Below are positions 50,981 to 59,806 of a stretch of DNA of 64,000 nt, in pieces. Every line of letters begins with the position of its first letter. Within the stretch, counting starts at the first letter, position 1. Below the pieces are notes generated by a model, which saw nothing but the letters and a program-made list of their open reading frames with translations, was not told the DNA's origin and searched no databases. The position numbers and the translations under genes are program-made. The DNA comes from Mycolicibacterium iranicum (GTDB lineage Bacteria; Actinomycetota; Actinomycetes; Mycobacteriales; Mycobacteriaceae): positions 248,001-312,000 of the forward strand of contig NZ_LQPC01000047.1 of the NCBI RefSeq assembly GCF_002101705.1. The letters are read 5' to 3'.

Positions 50981-52480
50981 ATGGCTTCGGGGCTTGAATG
51001 CGCAGTTGAGTCACAGCCGGCGTGGATGACGCCGGGCAACCTCGGTGCCGAAGTCCACGAAACTCACACCGGCCTGGTCACCCTCGTCGGCGACCGGGCC
51101 TTCAAAGTCAAGAAGCCCGTGCGCACGGATTTCCTCGACTTCAGCACCGCCGCCAAACGCGCCGAGGCCTGCCACCGTGAGGTGCAGCTCAACCGTCGGC
51201 TGGCACCGTCGAGCTACCTCGGGGTGGGCCAGTTCCACCCGCCCGTGGGCGAGCCCGAACCGGTTGTCGTCATCCGCAGATATCCGGACTCCGAGCGGCT
51301 GGCCACGCTCGTTTCCTGCGGGGTGCCGGTGGGGAAATGGCTGATGACGATCGCTGAGATGCTGGCGCGTTTCCACGCCCATGCCGACCGCGGGCCCGTC
51401 GTGGACACCGAGGCGACGACGGAGGTGCTCCGGGACCGCTGGCAGCAGAATCTTTCGGAGTTGAAACGGCACGTCGGTCCCGTGATCGCCGAAGAGCCCC
51501 TGGCTGATATCGAGCGGCTGGCGATGCAGTACCTGGCCGGCCGCGCGCTGTTGTACGACAACCGCATCGCCGCCCGCCGTATCGTCGACGGACACGGCGA
51601 TCTGCTCAGCCAAGACATCTTCTGCACCGCCGAAGGACCCGTGCTGCTGGACTGCCTGGAGTTCGACGACCGGCTTCGATACGTGGACGGCGTCGACGAT
51701 GCCGCCTTCTTGGCAATGGATCTGGAGTTTCTCGGGCGTCGAGACCTTGCCGATCTGTTCCTCGACGAGTATTGCCTGCAAGCGGGTGATCACGCCGCGC
51801 ACTCGCTACGGCATTTCTGCATCGCCTACCGGGCGGTCGTGCGAGCCAAAGTCGACTGCGTGCGCGTCGGCCAGGGAGACTCGGACGGTATCGCGGCAGC
51901 ACAGCGGCACCTCGCCATCGCGCACTCGCACCTCAAAGCCGGCTGTGTGCAGCTCGTCGTCATCGGGGGTGGCCCCGGCACCGGCAAGACGACGATTGCC
52001 CATGCCTTGGCAGAGATCATCGACGCCCACGTCATCTCGACCGATGAGGTCCGGCGCGAACTTCGGCAGAGCGGAGACATCACCGGCGGAGTCGGTGACC
52101 TGAACGCAGGACTCTACGCGCCGGACAAGGTGTCCGCGGTCTACGACGAAGTCCTCAACCGCGCGCAAAACTGGCTCAGCGCAGGCCATTCCGTCGTACT
52201 GGACGGGACGTGGCGCGATGCGCGCCAACGCCAGCGGGCGCACACGGTGGCTGCCGAGACCCACAGCCCGATCGTCGAGCTGGTATGCACCTCGCCTGTC
52301 GGCGAAGCGGCGAATCGGATCGCGGGCAGAGGATCCACCGCCTCGGACGCCACCCCGGCGATGGCCGCCGAGCTGAGTGGATGGTCGGACGAGTGGCCCG
52401 GTGCCCACCCGGTCGACACCACACGTCCGCTTGAGGAGTCGGTGCGCGAGGCGCGCCAAGCGTGCGCGGCCGCGATCTAG
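50981..52480 (+). CDS. Rv2004c-like bifunctional phosphotransferase/P-loop kinase
   Basis: The 499-residue protein has an N-terminal aminoglycoside-phosphotransferase-like domain (residues 15-330), with the catalytic-loop form VDGHGDLLSQDIF and metal segment LLDCLEFDD. The C-terminal P-loop kinase domain has Walker A GGGPGTGKTT near 332 and VLDGTWRDARQR near 407. It matches Rv2004c in length and order. The substrates are unknown. A DosR-like box lies upstream. It converges on the metal ATPase with a 17-bp gap. Confidence 0.88.
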   Translation: MASGLECAVESQPAWMTPGNLGAEVHETHTGLVTLVGDRAFKVKKPVRTDFLDFSTAAKRAEACHREVQLNRRLAPSSYLGVGQFHPPVGEPEPVVVIRRYPDSERLATLVSCGVPVGKWLMTIAEMLARFHAHADRGPVVDTEATTEVLRDRWQQNLSELKRHVGPVIAEEPLADIERLAMQYLAGRALLYDNRIAARRIVDGHGDLLSQDIFCTAEGPVLLDCLEFDDRLRYVDGVDDAAFLAMDLEFLGRRDLADLFLDEYCLQAGDHAAHSLRHFCIAYRAVVRAKVDCVRVGQGDSDGIAAAQRHLAIAHSHLKAGCVQLVVIGGGPGTGKTTIAHALAEIIDAHVISTDEVRRELRQSGDITGGVGDLNAGLYAPDKVSAVYDEVLNRAQNWLSAGHSVVLDGTWRDARQRQRAHTVAAETHSPIVELVCTSPVGEAANRIAGRGSTASDATPAMAAELSGWSDEWPGAHPVDTTRPLEESVREARQACAAAI

Positions 52481-52497
52481 GCGCAACTGTTCGTACC

Positions 52498-54861
52498 TCA
52501 ATGCGGCTTCGTCGGTGCGGGGGCAGCCGCCGTGTCCAGGTCGGCAAGCGAGAAGTAACTCTCCTCTTCCTGAATGAAATGCAGCCGCAGCAGCGCATAC
52601 AGTCCGTAGAGGCACGCGAGCAAATCATCGATCTGATCGTGCTGGATACCTCCGGCCGCCTGCGCGAGTCGGAGGTGCTCACCGATGCGATCGGACAGTC
52701 GCTGAATCTCGGCATGGGTACGACTCATGGTGGCAGTGGCTTCACCGCTGTGCAGGGGCGCGGCCAGCGCCGGGTAAAGCTCCGTTTCCTCGGCGCGCTC
52801 GTGGGGCAGAATCCGCTCCGTGAGCAGCGCGTAGGCTCTCGAAAGTGATTGCAGGGCAGCCTCATCAGCGCCATCGGCCAGTTTGTCCGCGCAGTTGCGG
52901 ATTTCTATGAGGCTGTCGCGCAGCTCGTCGTGCTCGGCTGCGAACCCCTGCAGCATTCGTTCGGTGTCTGCGGCCAGCTCGAGGTCGGCGCGCGGATCCC
53001 CGCGCAGTGCGCGCAGAGCGTTCAGGATGACCGCCACGTCGATGGCTTCCTGCAGCAATGCTCCCGGCGCGGGCGGAAGCCAACCCAGCGCAGCGACCGT
53101 CATCGCCGCCAGGGAGAGCGCCATGCCGACGACAGCGCTCTGCACGGCGATGTGCCGGGACCACCGCGCGATGTCCATCGCGTCGGCGAGCCTGTCGAGA
53201 CGGTCGGTGGTCAGGACGATGTCGGCCGCCTCCGATGATGCCGTGGCACCACGCGCCCCCATCGCGACACCCACTGTCGCTGCCGCGAGTGCCGGTGCGT
53301 CGTTGATGCCGTCACCGACCATCACCGTGATCGCCCGATTCCTTTCGGCGCGGACCGCTGTCACCTTGTCGGCGGGTGTCTGGTGGGCGTACACCTCGTC
53401 GAGACCCAGTACGGTCGCGACCTCGCGGGCAGGTTCGGCACGATCACCAGTGAGCATCACCAGTCGGTTGAAGCCCGCCTCTCGTAACCGTCTCATTGTT
53501 CTGGGCGCCTGGCGTCGCAGCGGATCGCGAAGCAGTACAGCGCCTTTCGGTACGCCGTTCACGCAAACCCACGCCACTGCGGCATTGTCGAGCCGTGCCC
53601 TGTTCAGGGCGCCCTGCGCCCACGTGGTCTGCAGATCGTCGTCGGCGAGTTTGCCGACGGTCACGCGAAGACCGTCGAGTTCTGCACTGACACCGCGGCC
53701 CGGTTCCTCGGTCGCGCCGGTGGGCAGCGAAAGCGTCATGCCTCGCTTCAGTGCCTCGGTGACGATGGATTCAGCCATGACATGCGGTGACAACTGATCC
53801 ACCGAGGCGGCCATCCGCAGCACCTCGATGGTATCGGTCGACGGCCCGGCGATGACATCGATGACCACTGGACGGCTCATGGTCAGAGTGCCGGTCTTGT
53901 CCATCATCAATGTTGTTGCATGGCCCAGGTTTTCCAGTGCGCCGCCGTCGCGGATGACCACCCCGGCCCGCGACGCGCGGGACAGGCCCGAGACAATCGC
54001 GACCGGCGCGGCCAGCAGCAGGGGACACGGGGTGGCGACCACGAGCACGGCCACCGCCCTGACGGCTGAACCGCTGATGAGCCACGCAACACCCGACACG
54101 AGCAACGTCAGCGGGAGGAAGTAGGTGGCATAGCGGTCCGCGAGGCGCACGAGCGGTGCGCTTTCGGCTCCCGCCTGCAGTGCCAGCCGGACGATCCCGG
54201 CGTAGGTGCTCTGCTCGGCAGACGCTGTGGCACGGAGCTCGAAGACCCCACCCGCGTTGACCACACCGCTGCGGACCGTATCTCCCGGGGGGCGGTCCAC
54301 GTGTGCGGATTCGCCGGTGAGTGCGGCTTCGTCGAGCACTGCCGCGGAGCCGACGACTCGTCCGTCGACCGGGACGACATCGCCGGGACTGATCACGAGG
54401 ATGTCCCCGACGTCGACGTCGGCAAGGCCGACGACCTCAACCTGGGTGCCGACGCGGCGACGTGCGAACCGCGGCGCGCGCTCAAGCAGTGCCGTGAGGT
54501 CACGAGATGCTCTGCGAGTGGCTGCGGCGTCCAAAGCGCGACCGCCTGTCAGCATCAACGCGATCAACGCACCTGCGAGATACTCGCCGACGAGCAGCGT
54601 TCCGCCCAGCGACAGCACCGCAATCAGGTCCACTCCGAATCGCCCGTGCCGCAACGCGATGAGCACCCACAGCAGGGCAGGCACGATCGCGATTGCGGTG
54701 CCGATCATCCAGCACATGTCGGCTGCATCTTTCGCGCCGAACAGCCACGCGACACCACCTGCCCCCAGCGCAAGGCCTGTGAGCGCCAACAGGATCGGCT
54801 CCAGAAAGGGCCGCCAACGTGCGGACAGATGTCCGAGGGAAGTAGCGCTGACTACGGTCAT
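52498..54861 (-). CDS. P1B-type metal ATPase fused to a hemerythrin domain
   Basis: Residues 1-615 form a heavy-metal P-type ATPase: TGES at 182-185, transport motif TPCP at 277-280, phosphorylated D321 in DKTGTLT, and GDGINDAPAL. There is no N-terminal metal-binding domain. Residues 625-787 form a hemerythrin-like four-helix bundle with the full ligand set H644, H687, E691, H716, H761 and E765, expected to hold a di-iron site. The tail could sense oxygen or iron and gate transport. It is the last gene of the USP-USP-DUF305-ATPase unit. The metal is unknown. Confidence 0.9.
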   Translation of the reverse strand: MTVVSATSLGHLSARWRPFLEPILLALTGLALGAGGVAWLFGAKDAADMCWMIGTAIAIVPALLWVLIALRHGRFGVDLIAVLSLGGTLLVGEYLAGALIALMLTGGRALDAAATRRASRDLTALLERAPRFARRRVGTQVEVVGLADVDVGDILVISPGDVVPVDGRVVGSAAVLDEAALTGESAHVDRPPGDTVRSGVVNAGGVFELRATASAEQSTYAGIVRLALQAGAESAPLVRLADRYATYFLPLTLLVSGVAWLISGSAVRAVAVLVVATPCPLLLAAPVAIVSGLSRASRAGVVIRDGGALENLGHATTLMMDKTGTLTMSRPVVIDVIAGPSTDTIEVLRMAASVDQLSPHVMAESIVTEALKRGMTLSLPTGATEEPGRGVSAELDGLRVTVGKLADDDLQTTWAQGALNRARLDNAAVAWVCVNGVPKGAVLLRDPLRRQAPRTMRRLREAGFNRLVMLTGDRAEPAREVATVLGLDEVYAHQTPADKVTAVRAERNRAITVMVGDGINDAPALAAATVGVAMGARGATASSEAADIVLTTDRLDRLADAMDIARWSRHIAVQSAVVGMALSLAAMTVAALGWLPPAPGALLQEAIDVAVILNALRALRGDPRADLELAADTERMLQGFAAEHDELRDSLIEIRNCADKLADGADEAALQSLSRAYALLTERILPHERAEETELYPALAAPLHSGEATATMSRTHAEIQRLSDRIGEHLRLAQAAGGIQHDQIDDLLACLYGLYALLRLHFIQEEESYFSLADLDTAAAPAPTKPH

Positions 54862-54873
54862 CCTTACGCTCCG

Positions 54874-55524
54874 CTACAGCGACCGCAGGATCTGGTTCAT
54901 CACATCGATCTCCTTGCGCTGGCTGGTGACGATGGATTCTGACAGCGCAATGGCCTCAGGGAAGCGACCGCTTTCGATCTCGTTGTTCGCCATGTCGATC
55001 GCTCCCTCGTGGTGCTTGATCATGTGTACGAGGAACAGCCTCGTGGCATCCACTCCTTGTGCGTCACGGATGGCCTGCATGTCGGCTGGTGACACCATCC
55101 CCTGCATACCGGGCATACCTTCCATGCCGGGCATTCCGGGCATTCCGGGCATCCCGTGCATTCCTGGCATGCCGTCCATTCCGGGCATCCCGGCCATTCC
55201 CCACTGGTCGAGCCAGGCCTGCATCTGTTGGATTTCTGCCGCCTGTACGGACTTGATCTGTCCCGCCAATTCAATGACACGCGGATCGATATCCGACTTG
55301 GTCGTGATGATGTCGCTCATCTCGATCGCCTGCTGATGGTGCGGGATCATGTGGCGCGCGAACATCACATCGGCCTGATTGTGCAGGTTCGCCGCGCCGT
55401 CAGATGTTGTCCACGAAGTGGTCGACGATGATCCTGGTTGGTCCGTAGCGGCGCCCCCGCACGCCGCGACAGCAACCGCCGCAACGAAGATGACTCCGGT
55501 CAGGTATTCTGTGTTCCCTTTCAT
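54874..55524 (-). CDS. Met-rich DUF305 lipoprotein
   Basis: The 216-residue protein has a lipobox (AVAVAAC) and the two DUF305 motifs, HMIPHHQQAIEM and HMIKHHEGAIDM. Between them is a run of GMPGM repeats with some thirteen Met in 36 residues. Met runs of this kind bind Cu(I) or Ag(I) in periplasmic proteins. It is a paralogue of the protein at 31523. It lies 12 bp upstream of the hemerythrin-ATPase gene, so the two probably handle the same metal. Confidence 0.88.
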   Translation of the reverse strand: MKGNTEYLTGVIFVAAVAVAACGGAATDQPGSSSTTSWTTSDGAANLHNQADVMFARHMIPHHQQAIEMSDIITTKSDIDPRVIELAGQIKSVQAAEIQQMQAWLDQWGMAGMPGMDGMPGMHGMPGMPGMPGMEGMPGMQGMVSPADMQAIRDAQGVDATRLFLVHMIKHHEGAIDMANNEIESGRFPEAIALSESIVTSQRKEIDVMNQILRSL

Positions 55525-55554
55525 GCCAGATCCTTTCGCTGATGGCGTCCGATC

Positions 55555-56436
55555 TCACGATCGGACAACGGCCACCGGAGTGGTCGCCGACTCGGCGACG
55601 GCTGTGCTGACCGAGCCGAGCAACATGCTCGAAATCCCGCCTCGACCACGGCTTCCCACCACCACCAGCTGCGCGTGCTTCGACTCGTCGATAAGCCATC
55701 GCGCGGGCTTGTCGCAGACGATCCGGCGACTGATGCGTACGTCGGGATAGGCCTCCTGCCACCCCGCGAGGCGCTCACCGAGGACTTCGTGGCCTTGCTG
55801 CTCGTAGGTGTGCCAGTCCATCCCCAGAATCGGGAACACGGCAACGTCGCTCCAGGCGTGCAGTGCGACGAGTTCCACCCCGCGCCGTGACGCCTCTTCG
55901 AAGGCGAATGCCGTGGCAGCCTCGGAGGCCGGAGAGCCGTCAATACCCAGCAGCACGGGCAGATTACGATCGGGCCGCCTGACCACCCCCTCCCTGGCGA
56001 CGATGACCGGACATCGAGCGTGATGCAGCAGAGCGCGGCTCACCGAACCCAGCACCGCGCCGCCAACGGGACCCAAGCCGCGACTGCCGACCACGATCAT
56101 GTCCGCGCTCTCTGAGGCGCTCGACAGTTCCGTCATGATCCCGTCGTGCCGGAGTTCGAGGTGCACCTCGGGTGAAGGGGATCCCTCCACTTCCGAGTGC
56201 AGGGTTTCCTGACTTTGCTTCAGCACTTCGGTGGCGTTGTCTTCCTGCCACTCATAGAAACCCGTGATCACCGGTTCGATGGGCCAGGTGACCACGATGG
56301 GTGCCACGACATGTAGGAGCGTCACGGGTCGTCGGCGAAGGACGGCCTCCTGCGCGGCCCAGCGGACGGCGGCATGCGACTCGGGAGACCCGTCGACGCC
56401 GACGACTATCCCGCGTTCGGCGGGGGATTCGGACAT
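55555..56436 (-). CDS. Tandem universal stress protein
   Basis: The 293-residue protein has two complete USP domains with intact ATP motifs (VGSRGLGPVGGAVLGS and VGSRGRGGISSMLLGS). ATG 56436 starts at SESPAERGIVVGVDGS and has a GGAGG site. It is the second gene of a four-gene minus-strand unit, 29 bp after the previous USP and 30 bp before the DUF305 gene. Confidence 0.92.
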   Translation of the reverse strand: MSESPAERGIVVGVDGSPESHAAVRWAAQEAVLRRRPVTLLHVVAPIVVTWPIEPVITGFYEWQEDNATEVLKQSQETLHSEVEGSPSPEVHLELRHDGIMTELSSASESADMIVVGSRGLGPVGGAVLGSVSRALLHHARCPVIVAREGVVRRPDRNLPVLLGIDGSPASEAATAFAFEEASRRGVELVALHAWSDVAVFPILGMDWHTYEQQGHEVLGERLAGWQEAYPDVRISRRIVCDKPARWLIDESKHAQLVVVGSRGRGGISSMLLGSVSTAVAESATTPVAVVRS

Positions 56437-56465
56437 TGGTGACTCCTCCTCGACTACATGGGGTT

Positions 56466-57251
56466 TCAACGCACGACAAGGGCCGAGGTCGCCGTGTGAC
56501 GGAAGGCCGAGTGGCCGTGTCCCACGATCTGCGCGACCTGGTCGGCGTGACGTCCCCCGATGACGGCGAGCAGTACCGGCTCGTCGTGCTTTCGGAGGAA
56601 GTGGGTCACTTCGGCGCGGTTGTCGATCGGGTAGATGTGGACATCAGGGAAGCGTTCTCGCCACAGGAGTAGCTGCCGCCTCAGCGATTCGGGCGCGCTG
56701 CTGTCACCGAGGGCCAGCACCGGGAGGTGGCGCAGGGCAGCTTCTCGCATCGCCTGCTCGACGACGTCGTCGTTGTCCGGCTGGTCGGTCACGGCGACGA
56801 CGATCCAGTTCACGGCCTGATCACCGCCTCCGGCGTCGGGTCTGATGACCGCGACCGGGCAGTGCGCCTTTTCGGCGAGATCGGCAGCGGTTGAGCCGAG
56901 TATCGATCTGGCATACCGTCCAATTCCGACGGAACCTACACACATCATCTGCGCGGCGGTCGACTCCGCGATCAGAGCGTCCGCCGGCGGTCCGCTGATG
57001 ACCGCGGTGTCGACGGTGACTGCGCTGCCCGCCGCTTCGACCTCAGCCTGTGCCTGGTGTAACGCGGAGTGGGCATGACGCACGTCCTCGGCGTACTCGT
57101 CGGTGCTTCCATGCGGGGTTTTGGTCACGTACACGAGTCGCAATGGCGCGCCGCGGAATTCGGCCTCGGCGGCTGCCCAGCGCGCGGCATGGAGTGCCGT
57201 CGTCGACCCGTCCACTCCGGCGGTCACAGGTAGGGGCGTGGCATCTGTCAT
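56466..57251 (-). CDS. Universal stress protein, second domain degenerate
   Basis: The 261-residue protein has an intact first USP domain (VGSVGIGRYARSILGS) and a diverged second one (LLAVIGGRHADQVAQIVG) without the ATP loop. It is the first gene of the USP-USP-DUF305-ATPase unit. A DosR-like box lies about 56 bp before its ATG, so hypoxia should induce the whole unit. Confidence 0.9.
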   Translation of the reverse strand: MTDATPLPVTAGVDGSTTALHAARWAAAEAEFRGAPLRLVYVTKTPHGSTDEYAEDVRHAHSALHQAQAEVEAAGSAVTVDTAVISGPPADALIAESTAAQMMCVGSVGIGRYARSILGSTAADLAEKAHCPVAVIRPDAGGGDQAVNWIVVAVTDQPDNDDVVEQAMREAALRHLPVLALGDSSAPESLRRQLLLWRERFPDVHIYPIDNRAEVTHFLRKHDEPVLLAVIGGRHADQVAQIVGHGHSAFRHTATSALVVR

Positions 57252-57306
57252 CGTTGGTCTCCATTCAGGCCCTGCTTGAACGCTATGGGGCGGTGCTGAC
57301 CGCAGA

Positions 57307-57326
57307 CAGGGCCATTGGTCCCCACT
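57307..57326. promoter_or_regulatory. DosR-like box before the four-gene USP/ATPase unit
   Basis: The core GGGCCATTGGTCCC fits 11 of 14 fixed positions. It lies 56 bp before ATG 57251, in the 85-bp gap after the PEP synthase gene. Confidence 0.7.
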
Positions 57327-57335
57327 CGGGTTGCG

Positions 57336-59624
57336 CTACGCGTGACCTCGCCGCGCCGCGTCGAGCAGGATGCGGCGCTCTGCGGCCGCGATCACCCGTC
57401 GAGTGGCGTCGACCGCGTCGGGGTTGACTGAGACGGAGGTGATCCCGTAGCGGACGAGATGCTCGGCGAACGCGGGATTGGTCGAGGGTGCCTGACCGCA
57501 CAGTGACGACGTGATACCGAACTTGTTGGCTGTCGTGATGATTCGCCGGATGGCGTGCAGGACCGCGGGGTCGGACTCGTCGAACAGCTCGGCGCACGTA
57601 TCGGAGTCGCGATCGACCCCGAGCACCAACTGTGTCAGGTCGTTACTGCCGATCGAGACTCCGTCGATCCCCATGCCGATGTACTCCGGCAGCCAGTGCA
57701 CGACGGAGGGAACCTCGGCCATCACCCAGCGGTGCAGGCCGCGCTGGCGGCCGAGTGGGCTGGCGTCGACCAGTGAAAGGCATTCCTCCAGTTCCCATCG
57801 GGTGCGTACGAAGGGAATCATCAGAGCGACATTGGGTGACTCCTCCCGCACCCTGGCCAATGCTTCCAGCTCGAGGGCGAACAGATCAGGTTCCTTGACG
57901 TAGCGGTAGCAGCCGCGATACCCGATCATCGGGTTGTGCTCGACCGGTTCGTAGTCGGATCCGCCTTTCAGGCCTCGGAATTCGTTGCTGCGGAAGTCGG
58001 TGGCCCGGTAGACGACGGGACGGGGCGCGAACGCCGCGGCGATTCGACCGACCGAGGCCACCATGCGGGTGACGAGCGTCTGCTGCTCCCCGCGAGCGAT
58101 GAGGTCGCGGGGGTGACGGCCGCCGAGGGCGTCGGTCAGCATGAACTCCGCGCGCAGTAGTCCGACGCCGTCGACCTCCTGGCCCGCGACGCTCTCCGCG
58201 GCGTCGGGCATTGCGAGGTTGACATAGATCCGCGTTGCCGTCACCTCGCTGACCGCAGTGTGTTCCGCGGTGGGGCGCGCGGACGTGACGACGGTGCTGG
58301 TGCCACGCCCCGACACAACCTCGCCGCGGGCACCGTCGACGGTCACGGTGGTTCCGTCACGCAGGTCTGTGGTCGCGGTCCTGGCGCCGACGATGCACGG
58401 TACTCCCAACTCCCGCGCCACGATCGCGGCGTGGCAGGTCATGCCGCCGGTGTCGGTGACCAGCGCGGCGGCGCGGCGGATGGTGGGCAGCCAATCGGGG
58501 TTCGTCATCGGCGCGACGAGAATCTCCCCGGCCTGTAGGCGTTGGCCGTCTTCGGGTGCCTGGAGGACACGGACCCGACCTGTGGCCACCCCCGGTGCCG
58601 CGGCGAGTCCGCGCGCGAGAACCGTGTTCGGCGTCTCTGCGGCCTGCACAGTGTGTCCCAGCGTGGTGACGGGGCGAGCCTGCACCAAGAATGTTCTGCC
58701 GCGGCTGATCGCCCATTCCGTGTCCTGTGGACAACCGCTGTGTTGCTCCATCGCGATCGCCATGCGCGCGATCGACCGCAACTCGTCGTCGGTGAGCACG
58801 CGGGCCTCCGCGTGCGTATCGTCCAGGTCGACCACCTCGTCGCTACCATCAGATCCTCGAATGATCTGAAACTTTTGATGCCCGATGCGAATATCGAGGG
58901 GCGCCAGGGTGTCCTTCGAGACGGTGTACGTGTCGGGTTCCACCTTGCCCGACACCACCACTTCCCCGAGTCCGTAAGCAGCTTCGATCACCACGCGGTC
59001 TCGCGCTCCGGTGCTGGGGTCGGCGGTGAACGCCACTCCGGCCTTCTCGGAATCGACCATCTGCTGCACGACGACCGCCATGGCAGGGTCGTCGGTGAAT
59101 CCGCGGCTGGCGCGATAGGTGATCACCCGGGGGCTGAACAGCGATGCCCAACAGCGGGTGACGGCGTCGAACAATTGTGCCTGGCCGCAGACGTTGGTGA
59201 TCGTCGCGTTCATTCCCGCGAACGACGCGTCGGCGCCGTCCTCACCGGTGGCCGACGACCGCACGGCCACCACCGCTTCCGGGCCGAGCCGGTCGTAGGC
59301 GGCTAAAACCTGACGACGAAGGCGATCGTCGATACCCGCCCTGCGGACCAGGGCCTGCATCCACCGGCACAGCTCATCCAGGCGTTCGGTATCGGCGGCG
59401 TTCGCGAGCGCCTCGCGGTGCAGTGCGGCGAGTTCGGCGTCGACGCCACCGTGGTGCATCGCGTCGCGATAGCAGGTGCGCAACAGTACGAACCCGGGCG
59501 GGACTGGCAACTTGGCCGCCACCATTTCACCGAGGTTCGCGCCCTTGCCTCCGGCTTCCTCGGCGTCGTGGATCGACAGACTCTCGATGTCTCGGATGTA
59601 AGCCGTATCAATTCCGTGGTCCAT
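57336..59624 (-). CDS. ppsA: Phosphoenolpyruvate synthase
   Basis: The 762-residue enzyme converts pyruvate and ATP to PEP, AMP and phosphate, or runs in reverse to make ATP under energy stress. The order is an ATP-grasp N-domain (GGKGANLGEM, RSSATGEDGADASFAGM), a phosphohistidine domain with H398 in GGMTCHAAIVARELGVP, and a TIM-barrel PEP domain (VSIGSNDLTQLVLGVDRDS, LCGQAPS). It is shorter than pyruvate phosphate dikinase, which fits PpsA. ATG 59624 begins the family start. Two strong DosR boxes lie 80-120 bp upstream. Confidence 0.9.
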   Translation of the reverse strand: MDHGIDTAYIRDIESLSIHDAEEAGGKGANLGEMVAAKLPVPPGFVLLRTCYRDAMHHGGVDAELAALHREALANAADTERLDELCRWMQALVRRAGIDDRLRRQVLAAYDRLGPEAVVAVRSSATGEDGADASFAGMNATITNVCGQAQLFDAVTRCWASLFSPRVITYRASRGFTDDPAMAVVVQQMVDSEKAGVAFTADPSTGARDRVVIEAAYGLGEVVVSGKVEPDTYTVSKDTLAPLDIRIGHQKFQIIRGSDGSDEVVDLDDTHAEARVLTDDELRSIARMAIAMEQHSGCPQDTEWAISRGRTFLVQARPVTTLGHTVQAAETPNTVLARGLAAAPGVATGRVRVLQAPEDGQRLQAGEILVAPMTNPDWLPTIRRAAALVTDTGGMTCHAAIVARELGVPCIVGARTATTDLRDGTTVTVDGARGEVVSGRGTSTVVTSARPTAEHTAVSEVTATRIYVNLAMPDAAESVAGQEVDGVGLLRAEFMLTDALGGRHPRDLIARGEQQTLVTRMVASVGRIAAAFAPRPVVYRATDFRSNEFRGLKGGSDYEPVEHNPMIGYRGCYRYVKEPDLFALELEALARVREESPNVALMIPFVRTRWELEECLSLVDASPLGRQRGLHRWVMAEVPSVVHWLPEYIGMGIDGVSIGSNDLTQLVLGVDRDSDTCAELFDESDPAVLHAIRRIITTANKFGITSSLCGQAPSTNPAFAEHLVRYGITSVSVNPDAVDATRRVIAAAERRILLDAARRGHA

Positions 59625-59702
59625 GGTTTGAGCTTCCGCTGCGGTGCCGTGTCGCCGTAACGGCCGAGGGCAGCTCTCGGCCCGACGAAAGTCCTCTGTT
59701 CG

Positions 59703-59750
59703 CAGGGTCTTAAGTCCCCGTTGCCGGGAGAAGGGACCAATGTCCCTTCT
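59703..59750. promoter_or_regulatory. Pair of strong DosR boxes between ppsA and the otsB fusion
   Basis: GGGTCTTAAGTCCC (59705-59718) fits 13 of 14 fixed core positions and GGGACCAATGTCCC (59733-59746) fits 12. Their starts are 28 bp apart. They serve divergent promoters for ppsA (80 bp away) and the trehalose-phosphatase/GH65 gene (60 bp away). Confidence 0.85.
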
Positions 59751-59806
59751 CCGTCCAGCACGAGGTTGCTGACATTGAGCGCGAATGCTGAGTGAGGAGC
59801 CTGGCG

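Noticed and set aside
55080..55200. CRISPR-like or satellite repeat
   Set aside because: The short period is the coding of the GMPGM repeat in the DUF305 protein; there are no spacers.
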